A stretch of DNA of 64,000 nt from Halopseudomonas nanhaiensis. GTDB lineage: Bacteria > Pseudomonadota > Gammaproteobacteria > Pseudomonadales > Pseudomonadaceae. A program made the position numbers and the translations under genes. Shown piece by piece: positions 8,752 through 17,556 of the stretch; positions within the stretch are counted from its first letter, which is position 1, and each line of letters begins with the position of its first letter. The stretch is from NCBI RefSeq assembly GCF_020025155.1, contig NZ_CP073751.1, positions 3,473,501-3,537,500 of the forward strand, read 5' to 3'. The notes below the pieces were generated by a model, which made no database searches, was not told the origin of the DNA, and saw only the letters and a program-made list of their open reading frames with translations.

Positions 8752-9887
8752 CGACGGCGAATGTCGTCGTCCTCTTCCAGCGCGAAACCGCTGTTCGCGT
8801 TGCCCATCAGATGCTTGCCATCGGTCTCCGATCCCAGCTTGATCATCAGACGCAGATCGTTCGCCGAGTCGGCGTGGGCCAGCGCGTCTTCATAGGTGAT
8901 CTCGCCCTGGCTGTACAGGCGATATAGCGCCTGATCGAAGGTCTGCATGCCCAGCTCGTTGGAGCGAGCCATCAGCGATTTCAGTTCGTGCACGTCGCCC
9001 TTGCGAATCAGATCGGCCGCCAACGGGGTATTGAGCATCACTTCAATGGCCGCCCGCCGGCCCTTGCCATCCGGCGTCGGGATCAGCTGCTGCGCCACGA
9101 TCGCCTTGAGGTTCAGCGAAAGGTCCATCCACACCTGCTGATGCATCTCGGTGGGGAAGAAGTGAATGATCCGGTCAAGTGCCTGGTTGGCATTGTTGGC
9201 GTGCAGGGTAGCCAGACACAAGTGACCGGTTTCGGCGAAGGCCACGGCGTGATCCATGGTCTCGCGAGTACGCACCTCACCGATCAGAATTACGTCTGGC
9301 GCCTGCCGGAGCGTGTTCTTCAGCGCAACTTCGAACGAGTCGGTATCGATGCCGACCTCGCGCTGGGTCACGATGCAATTCTGGTGCTGGTGAATGAATT
9401 CGATCGGGTCTTCGATGGTGATGATGTGGCCGCTGGAATTCTTGTTGCGGTAGCCGATCATCGAGGCCAGCGAAGTCGACTTGCCGGTACCGGTGGCACC
9501 GACGAAGATCACCAGGCCGCGCTTGGTCATGGCCAGTTTCTTGAGGACCTCCGGCAGGCGCAGATCCTCCATGGTGGGAATATTGACCTCGATACGTCGC
9601 AACACCATGCCGACCAGGTTGCGCTGGTAGAAGGCGCTGACCCGGAAGCGCCCGATTCCGCGGGCACTGATCGCGAAGTTGCACTCGCGCTTGTCGGCGA
9701 ACTCGCGACGCTGCGCCTCGGTCATCACGCCGAGCACGGTTTCACGGGTCTGTTCGGGGGAGAGCGGAGTCTTGGTCACCGGCAGGATCTTGCCGTTAAC
9801 CTTCATACTCGGCGCGACGCCGGCAGTGATAAACAGGTCGGAGGCGCCCTTCTCGACCATCAGGCGCAACAGCTTTTCGAACTCCAT
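8748..9887 (-). CDS. pilU: Type IV pilus retraction ATPase PilU
   Basis: A 379-residue GspE/PilT-type ATPase. Walker A is GATGTGKST at residues 130-138, with the Asp box IEDPIEFIHQHQNC, Walker B DVILIGEVR and His box AETGHLCLATLH. The N-terminal KGASDLFITAGVAPSMKVNG and the extended acidic C-terminus (FALEEDDDIRRR) distinguish PilU from PilT. PilU is an accessory retraction motor that supports PilT in twitching motility and acts at the inner-membrane base of the pilus. It lies 60 bases downstream of pilT on the same strand. Confidence 0.95.
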   Translation of the reverse strand: MEFEKLLRLMVEKGASDLFITAGVAPSMKVNGKILPVTKTPLSPEQTRETVLGVMTEAQRREFADKRECNFAISARGIGRFRVSAFYQRNLVGMVLRRIEVNIPTMEDLRLPEVLKKLAMTKRGLVIFVGATGTGKSTSLASMIGYRNKNSSGHIITIEDPIEFIHQHQNCIVTQREVGIDTDSFEVALKNTLRQAPDVILIGEVRTRETMDHAVAFAETGHLCLATLHANNANQALDRIIHFFPTEMHQQVWMDLSLNLKAIVAQQLIPTPDGKGRRAAIEVMLNTPLAADLIRKGDVHELKSLMARSNELGMQTFDQALYRLYSQGEITYEDALAHADSANDLRLMIKLGSETDGKHLMGNANSGFALEEDDDIRRR

Positions 9888-9947
9888 GCTATCCCTCTGC
9901 TTCTGCGACGGCGCTGTCCGGCGCCGGCTCAGCTGTACTGAATGTGA

Positions 9948-10982
9948 TTACAGGCTATCGGCGCTCTTGGCTTTCTCGCGCGCCGCGTCCTTGCTGACCA
10001 GCCCCTTGGCCACGAGGCTCTTGAGACACATGTCGAGGGTCTGCATGCCGATGTTGCCGCCAGTCTGGATGGCCGAATACATCTGCGCCACCTTGTCTTC
10101 GCGGATCAGGTTACGAATCGCCGGGGTGCCGATCATGATTTCATGGGCAGCCACCCGTCCGCCACCGATCTTCTTCAGCAGGGTCTGCGACACGACCGCT
10201 TGCAGGGATTCGGACAACATGGATCGCACCATTGACTTTTCATCACCGGGGAACACGTCGACCACGCGGTCGATGGTCTTGGCTGCCGAGGTGGTGTGCA
10301 GCGTGCCGAACACCAGGTGCCCGGTTTCCGCTGCGGTCAGCGCCAGGCGGATGGTTTCCAGGTCGCGCATCTCGCCGACGAGGATGATGTCCGGGTCTTC
10401 CCGCAGAGCTGAACGCAGTGCCTCGGCGAAGCCCAGGGTGTCCTTGTGGACTTCACGCTGGTTGACCAGACACTTCTTCGATTCGTGAACGAACTCGATC
10501 GGGTCTTCGATGGTCAGGATGTGGTGATATTTGGTGCTGTTGATGTAGTCGAGCATCGCCGCCAGCGTCGTCGACTTGCCCGAACCGGTCGGCCCGGTCA
10601 CCAGCACCAGACCGCGTGGCACGTCGGAAATCTTCTTGAACACGTCACCCATGCCCAGGTCTTCCATGGTCAGGACCTTGGAAGGAATGGTCCGGAAGAC
10701 GGCGCCGGCACCGCGATTCTGGTTGAAGGCATTGACGCGGAAGCGGGCCACGCCAGGGACTTCGAAAGAGAAGTCGGTCTCGAGGAATTCCTCGAAGTCC
10801 TTGCGCTGCTTGTCGTTCATGATGTCGTAGATCAGCGCATGCACCTGCTTGTGCTCCATGGCCGGCACGTTGATCCGACGCACGTCGCCATCCACACGAA
10901 TCATGGGCGGCAATCCTGCCGAAAGATGCAAGTCCGACGCGCCCTGCTTGGCGCTGAAGGCCAACAACTCGGTAATATCCAT
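9948..10982 (-). CDS. pilT: Type IV pilus retraction ATPase PilT
   Basis: The 344-residue protein starts MDITELLAFSAKQGASDLHL and is almost identical by eye to P. aeruginosa PilT. It has Walker A GPTGSGKST (130-138), Asp box TIEDPIEFVHESKK, Walker B DIILVGEMRD, His box AETGHLVFGTLH and the PilT-specific AIRNLIRE motif in the C-terminal part. PilT is a hexameric motor that depolymerises the pilus. An ATG four codons upstream (10994) is possible, but 10982 gives the conserved N-terminus. The gene is divergent from yggS; the two promoters must share the 79 bases 10983-11061. Confidence 0.96.
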   Translation of the reverse strand: MDITELLAFSAKQGASDLHLSAGLPPMIRVDGDVRRINVPAMEHKQVHALIYDIMNDKQRKDFEEFLETDFSFEVPGVARFRVNAFNQNRGAGAVFRTIPSKVLTMEDLGMGDVFKKISDVPRGLVLVTGPTGSGKSTTLAAMLDYINSTKYHHILTIEDPIEFVHESKKCLVNQREVHKDTLGFAEALRSALREDPDIILVGEMRDLETIRLALTAAETGHLVFGTLHTTSAAKTIDRVVDVFPGDEKSMVRSMLSESLQAVVSQTLLKKIGGGRVAAHEIMIGTPAIRNLIREDKVAQMYSAIQTGGNIGMQTLDMCLKSLVAKGLVSKDAAREKAKSADSL

Positions 10983-11061
10983 TGGGTTCCCCATTGCGTC
11001 CTGCGAGCATGTAGAATGCGGGGCAGGTTACATTCGATTGGCAAGGTGTCTAACGACAGTA

Positions 11062-11763
11062 ATGTCCACGATAGCAGAGAATATTGCAAACGTTCGTGAA
11101 CGGATTCACCGTGCTGTTGTCGCGTCCGAGCGACCGGCGAATTCGGTGGTTCTGATGGCCGTCAGCAAGACCCGCCCGGCCAGTGCCATCCGTGATGCCT
11201 GGGCTGCCGGCGTCCGCGATTTCGGCGAGAATTATCTGCAGGAAGCGCTCGACAAGATAGCGCAACTAGACGAGCTGCCGTTGATCTGGCATTTCATCGG
11301 GCCAATCCAGTCGAACAAAACCAAACCCATCGCCGAACACTTCCACTGGGTGCATAGTGTCGACCGTATAAAGGTGGCCAGGCGTCTCTCCGAGCAGCGT
11401 CCCGCACACCTTCCCCCGCTCAACATCTGCCTGCAAGTCAACATCAGTCGTGAAGCGAGCAAGTCCGGCGTGCTGCCGGAGGGCGTCGCTGCACTCGCTG
11501 CAGAGGTGGCCGAACTGCCCAATCTGAGGCTCCGCGGGCTGATGGCAATCCCTGCACCGGCTGACGACGGCGCCGGCAAACGGGCGCCGCTGGCTGCGCT
11601 GCGCGAGCTGATGAACAGCCTCGACATACCGCTGGACACGCTGTCGATGGGCATGACCGACGACCTCACCGAAGCGGTGCAGGAAGGCGCGACCATCGTC
11701 CGCATCGGCACAGCCCTGTTCGGCGAGCGCGACTACCCCACTATCAAACACGAGCAAGGATAG
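11062..11763 (+). CDS. yggS: YggS/PROSC family pyridoxal-phosphate homeostasis protein
   Basis: A 233-residue alanine-racemase-fold protein with the PLP lysine in LMAVSKTRP (Lys36), the DFGENYLQEA motif, WHFIGPIQSNKTK and the C-terminal SMGMTDDLTEAVQEGATIVR phosphate-binding segment. The family holds and delivers PLP and balances free vitamin B6; no catalytic reaction is established. The start at 11062 follows from the conserved N-terminus MSTIAENIANVRERI; the open frame extends far upstream without support. It heads a plus-strand run with proC (5 bases later) and yggT. Confidence 0.94.
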   Translation: MSTIAENIANVRERIHRAVVASERPANSVVLMAVSKTRPASAIRDAWAAGVRDFGENYLQEALDKIAQLDELPLIWHFIGPIQSNKTKPIAEHFHWVHSVDRIKVARRLSEQRPAHLPPLNICLQVNISREASKSGVLPEGVAALAAEVAELPNLRLRGLMAIPAPADDGAGKRAPLAALRELMNSLDIPLDTLSMGMTDDLTEAVQEGATIVRIGTALFGERDYPTIKHEQG

Positions 11764-11768
11764 TTTTC

Positions 11769-12587
11769 ATGAGCGCTCCGCATATTGGTTTTATCGGCGC
11801 CGGCAACATGGCCACCAGCCTGATCGGCGGCATGCTGCAGCAGAACATCAAGGCCTCTCGCATCATGGCCAGCGATCACAGCGCCGAGCAATGCGACAAG
11901 CTCGCCAGACAGTTCGGCATCCGTACCAGCAGCGACAACGCCGAGCTGGCGCGCCAGTGCGACGTGCTGGTGTTGGCAGTCAAGCCCCAGGTCATGCAGG
12001 CGGTATGTCGCGCGCTGCCGACCGAGCGCAAGAGTGGTCAGCTGATCATTTCCATCGCTGCGGGCATTTCCTGCGAAAGCCTGGAGCAATGGCTTGGCGC
12101 AGGCACGGCGCTGGTACGCTGCATGCCGAATACGCCTTCGCTGCGACGCCAAGGCGTGTCCGGCCTGTTCGCCACAGGCCGGGTCAGTGATGAGCAGAAG
12201 CAGCAGGCCGAGAACATCCTCAACGCCGTGGGTATCAGCCTCTGGCTGGATGACGAGGCGCAGATCGACGCGGTGACCGCTGTTTCCGGCAGCGGGCCGG
12301 CGTACTTCTTCTATCTGATCGAGGCGATGACCGCCGCAGGCGAAAAGCTTGGCTTGCCGCGTGAAACAGCAGAGCGTCTGACGCTGTTCACGGCGCTCGG
12401 TGCCGCGGACATGGCGGTGCACAGCGACGTGGACGCTGCCGAGCTGCGTCGCCGGGTCAGCTCGCCCGGTGGCACGACCGAACAGGCCATCAACAGTTTT
12501 GCCCGGGATGGCTTCCCGGAGATCATCGCCCGGGGCATGCAGGCCGCTGCCGCCCGTGGTGCCGAACTGTCCCGGGAACTCGCGTAA
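11769..12587 (+). CDS. proC: Pyrroline-5-carboxylate reductase
   Basis: The 272-residue enzyme carries the N-terminal Rossmann motif IGFIGAGNMATSLIGGM, the LVLAVKPQVM segment and the signature SGSGPAYFFYLIEAM plus the C-terminal RVSSPGGTTEQAIN loop that closes the active site. It makes the last step of proline synthesis, reducing pyrroline-5-carboxylate with NAD(P)H. It sits 5 bases after yggS and 10 before yggT, an order conserved in Pseudomonas. Confidence 0.96.
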   Translation: MSAPHIGFIGAGNMATSLIGGMLQQNIKASRIMASDHSAEQCDKLARQFGIRTSSDNAELARQCDVLVLAVKPQVMQAVCRALPTERKSGQLIISIAAGISCESLEQWLGAGTALVRCMPNTPSLRRQGVSGLFATGRVSDEQKQQAENILNAVGISLWLDDEAQIDAVTAVSGSGPAYFFYLIEAMTAAGEKLGLPRETAERLTLFTALGAADMAVHSDVDAAELRRRVSSPGGTTEQAINSFARDGFPEIIARGMQAAAARGAELSRELA

Positions 12588-12597
12588 GGAATACAAC

Positions 12598-13188
12598 ATG
12601 AACAACCTGAACATGGCTGCCGTATACGTCGTACAGACACTTGGCAGCCTGTACCTGCTGATCGTACTGCTGCGCTTCATCTTTCAACTGGTACGCGCCG
12701 ACTTCTACAACCCGCTGTCGCAGTTCATCGTGCGCGCCACCCAGCCGCTGGTGTTCCCCCTGCGCAAGGTCATTCCGGGTTTCAAGGGCATCGACTTCGC
12801 CTCGCTGGTGCTGGCTATCATCGTGCAGCTGGTCCTGATGACGATTATCGTCAAGCTGATGGGCTACGCACTGCCCGGCATCCTGCAGTTGCTGGTATGG
12901 TCGCTGGTCGGCGTGACGGCGCTGTTTCTCAAGGTGTTTTTCTTTGCACTGATCATCAGCGTGATTCTTTCCTGGGTCGCGCCGAACAGCCACAATCCCG
13001 CAGCCCAGCTGGTTCATCAGGTTTGCGAGCCGGTACTGGCGCCGATCCGCAAGATCCTGCCCTCACTGGGCGGCCTGGATCTGTCGCCGATCTTTGCCTT
13101 TATTGCCCTGCGCCTGCTCGACATGCTGCTGATCGCCAATCTCGCTCAGGCAACCGGCATGCCCCGCGGCCTCACCCTGGCCCTGTGA
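12598..13188 (+). CDS. yggT: YggT family membrane protein
   Basis: This 196-residue inner-membrane protein consists of two YggT repeats, each with two hydrophobic segments. Repeat one includes LVLRFIFQLVRADFYNPLSQ-type residues followed by ATQPLVFPLRKVIP; repeat two includes VILSWVAPNSHNPAAQLVHQ followed by CEPVLAPIRKILPS. Function is not established; the family has been linked to osmotic resistance and to cell-division-associated processes. The start at 12598 follows AAGGAATACAAC as Shine-Dalgarno region; the open frame upstream overlaps proC and is not real. Confidence 0.93.
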   Translation: MNNLNMAAVYVVQTLGSLYLLIVLLRFIFQLVRADFYNPLSQFIVRATQPLVFPLRKVIPGFKGIDFASLVLAIIVQLVLMTIIVKLMGYALPGILQLLVWSLVGVTALFLKVFFFALIISVILSWVAPNSHNPAAQLVHQVCEPVLAPIRKILPSLGGLDLSPIFAFIALRLLDMLLIANLAQATGMPRGLTLAL

Positions 13189-13200
13189 CGAGCGGGTCGC

Positions 13201-14178
13201 TCAACCCAGCGTCTGGAGCAGATTCCAGGCGCTGATTGCGGTAATCAGCACTCCCACCACGAAGAGCAGCGCTCGAGCCGGCAGCACTCGGCACAACAGC
13301 GCTGCAAACGGCGCTGCGAACAGCCCACCGAGGACCAGGCCGGACACCAGCAGCCAGGTATCCGGCTGGCCTGCCAGCAGAATGAACGACGCCGCGGTGA
13401 TCAGCGTCAGGAAGAACTCGGCGAAGTTCACCGACCCTATGGTTGTCCGCGGATCGCTACCCGAGCCGAGCAGCGTCGATGTCACCACGGGTCCCCAGCC
13501 ACCACCTCCTGCCGAATCTACAAAGCCGCCAAGCAGAGCCAGCTTGGCTACATGTTGCGCCTTGCGTGACTGCAGCTTTTTACCGATTGCCTTCCACAGG
13601 ATGTACAGGCCCATCAACAGCAGATAGGCCGAGATGAACGGCTTGAGCATGTCTCCGTCGAATTGGGTGATGACGTAGGCGCCCATCACCGCACCGATCA
13701 TGCCGGGCAACAGCAGCTTGAGAAACAGGCGGCGGTCGATATTGCCCAGCTTTGCATGGGCGACCCCCGACAGGCCAGTGGTGAATACTTCGGCGATGTG
13801 TACGCTGGCACTGGCCGCGGCCGGTGGGACGCCGGTACTGAGCAGAAAGCTCGTTGCGGTAATGCCATAGGCCATTCCCAGGGCGCCGTCGATGACCTGC
13901 GCAAAAAAGCCCACGGCGAGCGCGCTCCAGAACGCCGGATCTTCTGCCGCACCGCGCAGCACGTCGCCTGCCGTCAATCCGGCATGGTCGCCAAGGAACA
14001 GCCGCCATCCGAGGTATCCCACCAGACCCGCCAGAACGAAGATGATCAGCCACATTGCACCGCGCAGCAGCGGATGGGCGGCCGGCTGGGCTATGCTGTG
14101 CTCGACCGGCGGCAGGCCCAGAGCCGAGTGCTCGCGAGCGAGCGGGCCGTCGGCGGTATCGAGATGGCGGATTTTCAT
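13201..14178 (-). CDS. TauE/SafE (TSUP) family sulfite/anion exporter
   Basis: A 325-residue polytopic protein with about eight membrane segments. Two internally similar halves are visible: ALAVGFFAQVIDGALGMAYGI (about residues 91-111) and KLALLGGFVDSAGGGGWGPV, the paired motifs of the TSUP family, which transports sulfite, sulfoacetate or related anions across the inner membrane. A 45-residue hydrophilic N-terminus precedes the first segment. It is on the opposite strand to its neighbours and splits the yggT-yggU-metX order, so it looks like a lineage-specific insertion. A link to sulfur supply for the adjacent metX is tempting but unproven. Confidence 0.88.
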   Translation of the reverse strand: MKIRHLDTADGPLAREHSALGLPPVEHSIAQPAAHPLLRGAMWLIIFVLAGLVGYLGWRLFLGDHAGLTAGDVLRGAAEDPAFWSALAVGFFAQVIDGALGMAYGITATSFLLSTGVPPAAASASVHIAEVFTTGLSGVAHAKLGNIDRRLFLKLLLPGMIGAVMGAYVITQFDGDMLKPFISAYLLLMGLYILWKAIGKKLQSRKAQHVAKLALLGGFVDSAGGGGWGPVVTSTLLGSGSDPRTTIGSVNFAEFFLTLITAASFILLAGQPDTWLLVSGLVLGGLFAAPFAALLCRVLPARALLFVVGVLITAISAWNLLQTLG

Positions 14179-14271
14179 GCTTTCACCGAAAAGATGGCAT
14201 ACGAGGCGAGCAGCGTATGTCGCCTGTTATATACCGTCAAAGAATAGATAATTATCTGGTTATAACTTTTA
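14179..14271. promoter_or_regulatory. AT-rich divergent promoter region (TSUP exporter / yggU)
   Basis: Bases 14227-14271 are strikingly AT-rich against the surrounding GC-rich sequence and contain the 12-bp palindrome AGATAATTATCT (14246-14257) and GTTATAAC (14259-14266). A candidate -10 TATAAC (14261-14266) would start yggU transcription almost at its GTG. On the minus strand TTGACG (14235-14240) with TACGCT 17 bases on could serve the exporter gene. The promoter assignments are weak; the palindromes are read directly. Confidence 0.45.
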
Positions 14272-14565
14272 GTGGAATATCATTATCACTGGAACGCTGA
14301 CCAGCTTGTCATTGATTGCCATCTGCAACCGGGCGCCAGGCAGGAAGGCATTGTCGGCGTGCATGGCTCACGGCTGAAGATCCGGATCGCGGCACCGCCA
14401 GTCGATGGCCGGGCCAACGAGCGTCTTTTGCGATTTCTGGCAGAAGCGTTTGGCGTTCCGCTGGGCCAGGTCAGCCTGTTACAGGGTGATCAAAGCCGAT
14501 ACAAGCGGGTTGCTATCAGGCGCCCTTCGCGGTTGCCGGCGGAAATGGGCATAGCGCGCCGCTGA
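14272..14565 (+). CDS. yggU: YggU family protein (DUF167)
   Basis: A 97-residue DUF167 protein: DCHLQPGARQEGIVGVHG, LKIRIAAPPVDGRANERLLRFLAEAF and GVPLGQVSLLQGDQSRYKRV are the family core. Its function is unknown. The GTG at 14272 puts about 15 residues ahead of the core, as in Pseudomonas relatives (which begin similarly with an aromatic-rich MSWYRW-type stretch). There is no Shine-Dalgarno sequence ahead of it, and a possible -10 lies only six bases upstream, so the mRNA might be leaderless. Confidence 0.88.
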   Translation: MEYHYHWNADQLVIDCHLQPGARQEGIVGVHGSRLKIRIAAPPVDGRANERLLRFLAEAFGVPLGQVSLLQGDQSRYKRVAIRRPSRLPAEMGIARR

Positions 14566-14666
14566 ATATTGCGTCGCCCCGCCCCGCTCTTTAGACTGGC
14601 GCCTCGATCGTTGGCCGCCAATACTGCCTGGTCCTGCCGGCCAACCCTTATAGGAACAGGTTCACG

Positions 14667-15809
14667 ATGTCCCGATTTCCCGCTGATTCCGTCGGCCTGG
14701 TCACCCCGCAGTACCAGTCCTTCGCCGAGCCGTTGCGCCTGGCGTGTGGCAGGGACCTGGCCGGGTATGATCTGGTCTACGAAACCTATGGCGAGCTCAA
14801 TGCCAGCCGCAGCAATGCCGTTTTGATCTGCCATGCCCTGTCCGGCCATCATCACGCCGCCGGTTACCACGATGAGGACGAGCGCAAGCCGGGCTGGTGG
14901 GACGCCTGCATCGGTCCGGGCAAGGCCCTGGATACCAACCGATTCTTCGTCGTGTCACTCAACAATCTGGGCGGCTGTCACGGCTCGACCGGCCCGTGCA
15001 GTACCAATCCGGAGACGGGCAAGAGTTACGGCGCCAGCTTCCCCATTCTGACCGTGGAAGACTGGGTCAACAGTCAGGCCCGGCTGGCCGACATGCTTGG
15101 CATCCGGGCCTGGGCTGCGGTGGTAGGCGGCAGTCTGGGCGGTATGCAGGCCCTGCAGTGGACCATCAGCTACCCCGAGCGGGTACGGCATTGCGTCGCC
15201 ATTGCCACCGCTCCCAAGCTGTCGGCGCAGAATATCGCCTTCAATGAAGTGGCCCGGCAGGCGATCATCACCGATCCGGACTTTCATAACGGCGACTACG
15301 CTGCGTTCGGTGTGATACCCAAGCGCGGGCTGATGCTCGCCCGCATGGTCGGGCACATCACCTACCTGTCCGATGATTCCATGGGCGAGAAATTCGGCCG
15401 CGAACTGCGCACTGACCGGCTCAACTATGACTTCACCAGCGTCGAATTCCAGGTCGAGAGCTATCTGCGCTATCAGGGCCAGGAGTTTTCCGGACGCTTC
15501 GACGCCAACACCTATCTGTTGATGACCAAGGCGCTGGACTATTTCGATCCAGCCGAGGCACATGGTGGCAATCTCGCGCTCACGCTCGAACCGGTACAGG
15601 CGCGCTTTCTGGTGATTTCCTTCACTACCGACTGGCGGTTTTCTCCGGCCCGCTCGCGCGAGCTGGTCAATGGTCTGCTGGCGGCGCGCAAGGCAGTGAG
15701 CTACGTCGAGATCGACGCCGCCCAGGGGCATGACGCGTTTCTGCTGCCGATCCCCCGCTACGTCGAGGCACTCAGTCGGTACATGAATCAGATCGAGGTG
15801 GATCAATGA
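14667..15809 (+). CDS. metX: Homoserine O-acyltransferase (MetX)
   Basis: The 380-residue alpha/beta hydrolase-fold enzyme has nucleophile Ser156 in [14 protein letters not shown], the oxyanion-side [14 protein letters not shown] segment, a late Asp in FTTDWRFSP and the catalytic His in [12 protein letters not shown]. It activates homoserine for methionine synthesis. In Pseudomonas MetX is reported to use succinyl-CoA instead of acetyl-CoA, so the exact acyl donor cannot be assumed. It overlaps metW by ATGA, the conserved metXW pair. I searched the 100 bases upstream by eye for SAM riboswitch features and saw none. Confidence 0.95.
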   Translation: MSRFPADSVGLVTPQYQSFAEPLRLACGRDLAGYDLVYETYGELNASRSNAVLICHALSGHHHAAGYHDEDERKPGWWDACIGPGKALDTNRFFVVSLNNLGGCHGSTGPCSTNPETGKSYGASFPILTVEDWVNSQARLADMLGIRAWAAVVGGSLGGMQALQWTISYPERVRHCVAIATAPKLSAQNIAFNEVARQAIITDPDFHNGDYAAFGVIPKRGLMLARMVGHITYLSDDSMGEKFGRELRTDRLNYDFTSVEFQVESYLRYQGQEFSGRFDANTYLLMTKALDYFDPAEAHGGNLALTLEPVQARFLVISFTTDWRFSPARSRELVNGLLAARKAVSYVEIDAAQGHDAFLLPIPRYVEALSRYMNQIEVDQ

Positions 15810-16402
15810 GCCTGCGCGCCGATCTGCAGATCATCCAGCAATGGATCAAGCCCGGGAGCCGCGTCCTTGACCTTGGCTGCGGCGTGGGTGAGCTGCTGCG
15901 CTTCCTGCGCGACCACAGGTCAGTACAGGGATACGGTCTGGAAATCGATCCGGACAAGATCAATCGCTGCATCGAAGCAGGCCTGAGCGTCATCGAGCAG
16001 AATCTCGATCACAGTCTCGACAACTTCGCCGACGGCAGTTTCGATACGGTAGTCATGACCCAGTCGCTGCAGGCGTTGCACTACCCGGACCGCGTCATCG
16101 AGGACATGCTGCGTATCGGGCACGAGGCGATCATTACATTTCCCAACTTCGCTCACTGGCGGTGCCGGTTCTATCTCGGAACCAAGGGGCGGATGCCGGT
16201 ATCGGAGTTCATGCCCTACACTTGGTACAACACACCGAACATTCATTTCTGTACATTTCAGGACTTCGAAGACCTGTGCCGCAGCCGTAACATTCAGATT
16301 CTCGACCGTTTGGTGGTCGACCAGACTCACCGCAGCAGCCGGATCACAACCCTGTGGCCGAACCTGCTGGGTGAGGTGGCGATCTACCGAGTTACCCGCT
16401 AA
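15806..16402 (+). CDS. metW: Methionine biosynthesis protein MetW
   Basis: A 198-residue class I methyltransferase-fold protein with the SAM loop [16 protein letters not shown] near residue 20-35 and the family-specific [18 protein letters not shown] and [13 protein letters not shown] motifs. MetW is required with MetX for homoserine acylation in Pseudomonas and relatives, and probably forms a complex with it. No methyl transfer reaction is established. Translation is coupled to metX through the four-base overlap. Confidence 0.94.
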   Translation: MSLRADLQIIQQWIKPGSRVLDLGCGVGELLRFLRDHRSVQGYGLEIDPDKINRCIEAGLSVIEQNLDHSLDNFADGSFDTVVMTQSLQALHYPDRVIEDMLRIGHEAIITFPNFAHWRCRFYLGTKGRMPVSEFMPYTWYNTPNIHFCTFQDFEDLCRSRNIQILDRLVVDQTHRSSRITTLWPNLLGEVAIYRVTR

Positions 16403-16414
16403 AGAGGAAGTGTC

Positions 16415-16858
16415 ATGTTACGCAAGATGATCGGCTGTCTACTGCTGCTTGCCTCCGCCACGGTGCTGGGCCAGGCACAATCGAACCCGCAGCGTTTCGG
16501 CGACCTGCTGGTGCATTACAATCTGCTCAACAGCAGCTATCTGGAACCTGAGATCGCGGCCAACGCCGGGCTCTCCCGGGGACCCACCCACGGGGTGATC
16601 ACTCTGCTGGTCCAGCGGGACACCAGGGAGGGCAAGATTCCGGTGGACGCCCGCGTCAGCGGAACCGTGAGCAACCTGCTGCAACAAAGCGCTCCGATCG
16701 AGTTCATACGTATCCAGGAAGATGAAGCGATCTATTTCGTGGCCAACTACACCGCCGCACAACGCGGTGTGCTGCGCTTCGAAGTGAACGTGCAGGCCGA
16801 GAAAGGCGCCCCGGTTCATACCTTGCGCTTTCAACAGGAATTTCATCCCGATGAGTGA
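16415..16858 (+). CDS. Exported DUF4426 family protein
   Basis: The 147-residue product starts with a signal peptide ([22 protein letters not shown], cut probably after residue 20) and has a beta-rich remainder with [21 protein letters not shown]. This is the DUF4426 family of periplasmic proteins found next to metW and rdgB in Pseudomonas; function is unknown. The start ATG 16415 has AAAGAGGAAG immediately upstream. Its end overlaps rdgB by eight bases. Confidence 0.85.
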   Translation: MLRKMIGCLLLLASATVLGQAQSNPQRFGDLLVHYNLLNSSYLEPEIAANAGLSRGPTHGVITLLVQRDTREGKIPVDARVSGTVSNLLQQSAPIEFIRIQEDEAIYFVANYTAAQRGVLRFEVNVQAEKGAPVHTLRFQQEFHPDE

Positions 16859-17456
16859 CCCTGTACTGCCCTTCGACAAACTCGTGCTTGCCAGTGGCAA
16901 CACCGGCAAGCTCGCCGAACTGCAGGCCATGCTCGGCAACGCGGTCGAGGTTCTGCCGCAGAGCCGGTTCGTCCAGGAGGAGGCCGAGGAAACCGGACTT
17001 ACCTTCGTGGAAAACGCCCTGATCAAGGCCCGTCATGCGGCGCGTGCCTCGGGGCTACCGGCTCTGGCAGACGATTCCGGTCTGGCAGTCGATGCACTTG
17101 GCGGCGCGCCGGGGATCTATTCCGCCCGCTATGCCTTCGGCGGTGACGCGGCCAACAACGTCAAGCTGATGGACGAGCTCCGCGGGCTGCCGGACGATCA
17201 GCGCGGCGCTCGATTCATCTGTGTGCTGGCGCTACTGCACCATGCCGACGATCCGACACCGATCATCTGCGAAGGCGTCTGGGAAGGCCGCATCCTGAGC
17301 GAGCCACGCGGCACCAACGGCTTCGGTTACGACCCGCTGTTCTGGGTGCCTGAGGCCGGTCGCGCCAGCGCGGAACTGACCGCCGCCGAGAAGAACGGCA
17401 TGAGCCACCGCGCCCGGGCGATGCAGCGGCTGCGCGAGCGGCTGGGATTGGCATGA
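16851..17456 (+). CDS. rdgB: XTP/dITP diphosphatase RdgB
   Basis: A 201-residue Ham1-type NTP pyrophosphatase with [19 protein letters not shown], the metal-site [42 protein letters not shown] and the C-terminal [15 protein letters not shown] and MSHRARAM motifs. It clears non-canonical purine nucleotides (XTP, ITP, dITP) so they are not built into nucleic acids. Start overlaps the preceding gene; the position before hemW is conserved. Confidence 0.95.
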   Translation: MSDPVLPFDKLVLASGNTGKLAELQAMLGNAVEVLPQSRFVQEEAEETGLTFVENALIKARHAARASGLPALADDSGLAVDALGGAPGIYSARYAFGGDAANNVKLMDELRGLPDDQRGARFICVLALLHHADDPTPIICEGVWEGRILSEPRGTNGFGYDPLFWVPEAGRASAELTAAEKNGMSHRARAMQRLRERLGLA

Positions 17457-17461
17457 GCACA

Positions 17462-17489
17462 GGCTGGAGGCTGGAGGCTGGAGGCTGGA
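17462..17489. repeat. Tandem heptamer array, GGCTGGA x 4
   Basis: Four exact tandem copies of GGCTGGA begin five bases after the rdgB stop. A complementary-sense array lies 117 bases downstream (17606-17633). The two could pair in the transcript and enclose the hemW start. Confidence 0.9.
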
Positions 17490-17532
17490 AGGCGAGTCTG
17501 CCGCCCTTCCCGCTGTCGTCAGGGGGCTGCAC

Positions 17533-17556
17533 ATGAAAGGCCTTGAAGTGTCATGA
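17533..17556 (+). CDS. Possible 7-residue leader peptide (MKGLEVS) coupled to hemW
   Basis: An ATG at 17533 preceded by AGGGGG at six-base spacing opens a seven-codon frame ending in a TGA at 17554-17556, which overlaps the ATG of hemW at 17553 (ATGA). The Shine-Dalgarno sequence is better than any directly before hemW, so the small frame may load ribosomes onto hemW by coupling. No direct evidence of translation; too short for family assignment. Confidence 0.35.
   Translation: MKGLEVS

Noticed and set aside
14566-14666. Possible SAM riboswitch before metX
   Set aside because: The 101 bases lack any recognisable SAM-I/II/III core and contain no terminator hairpin.
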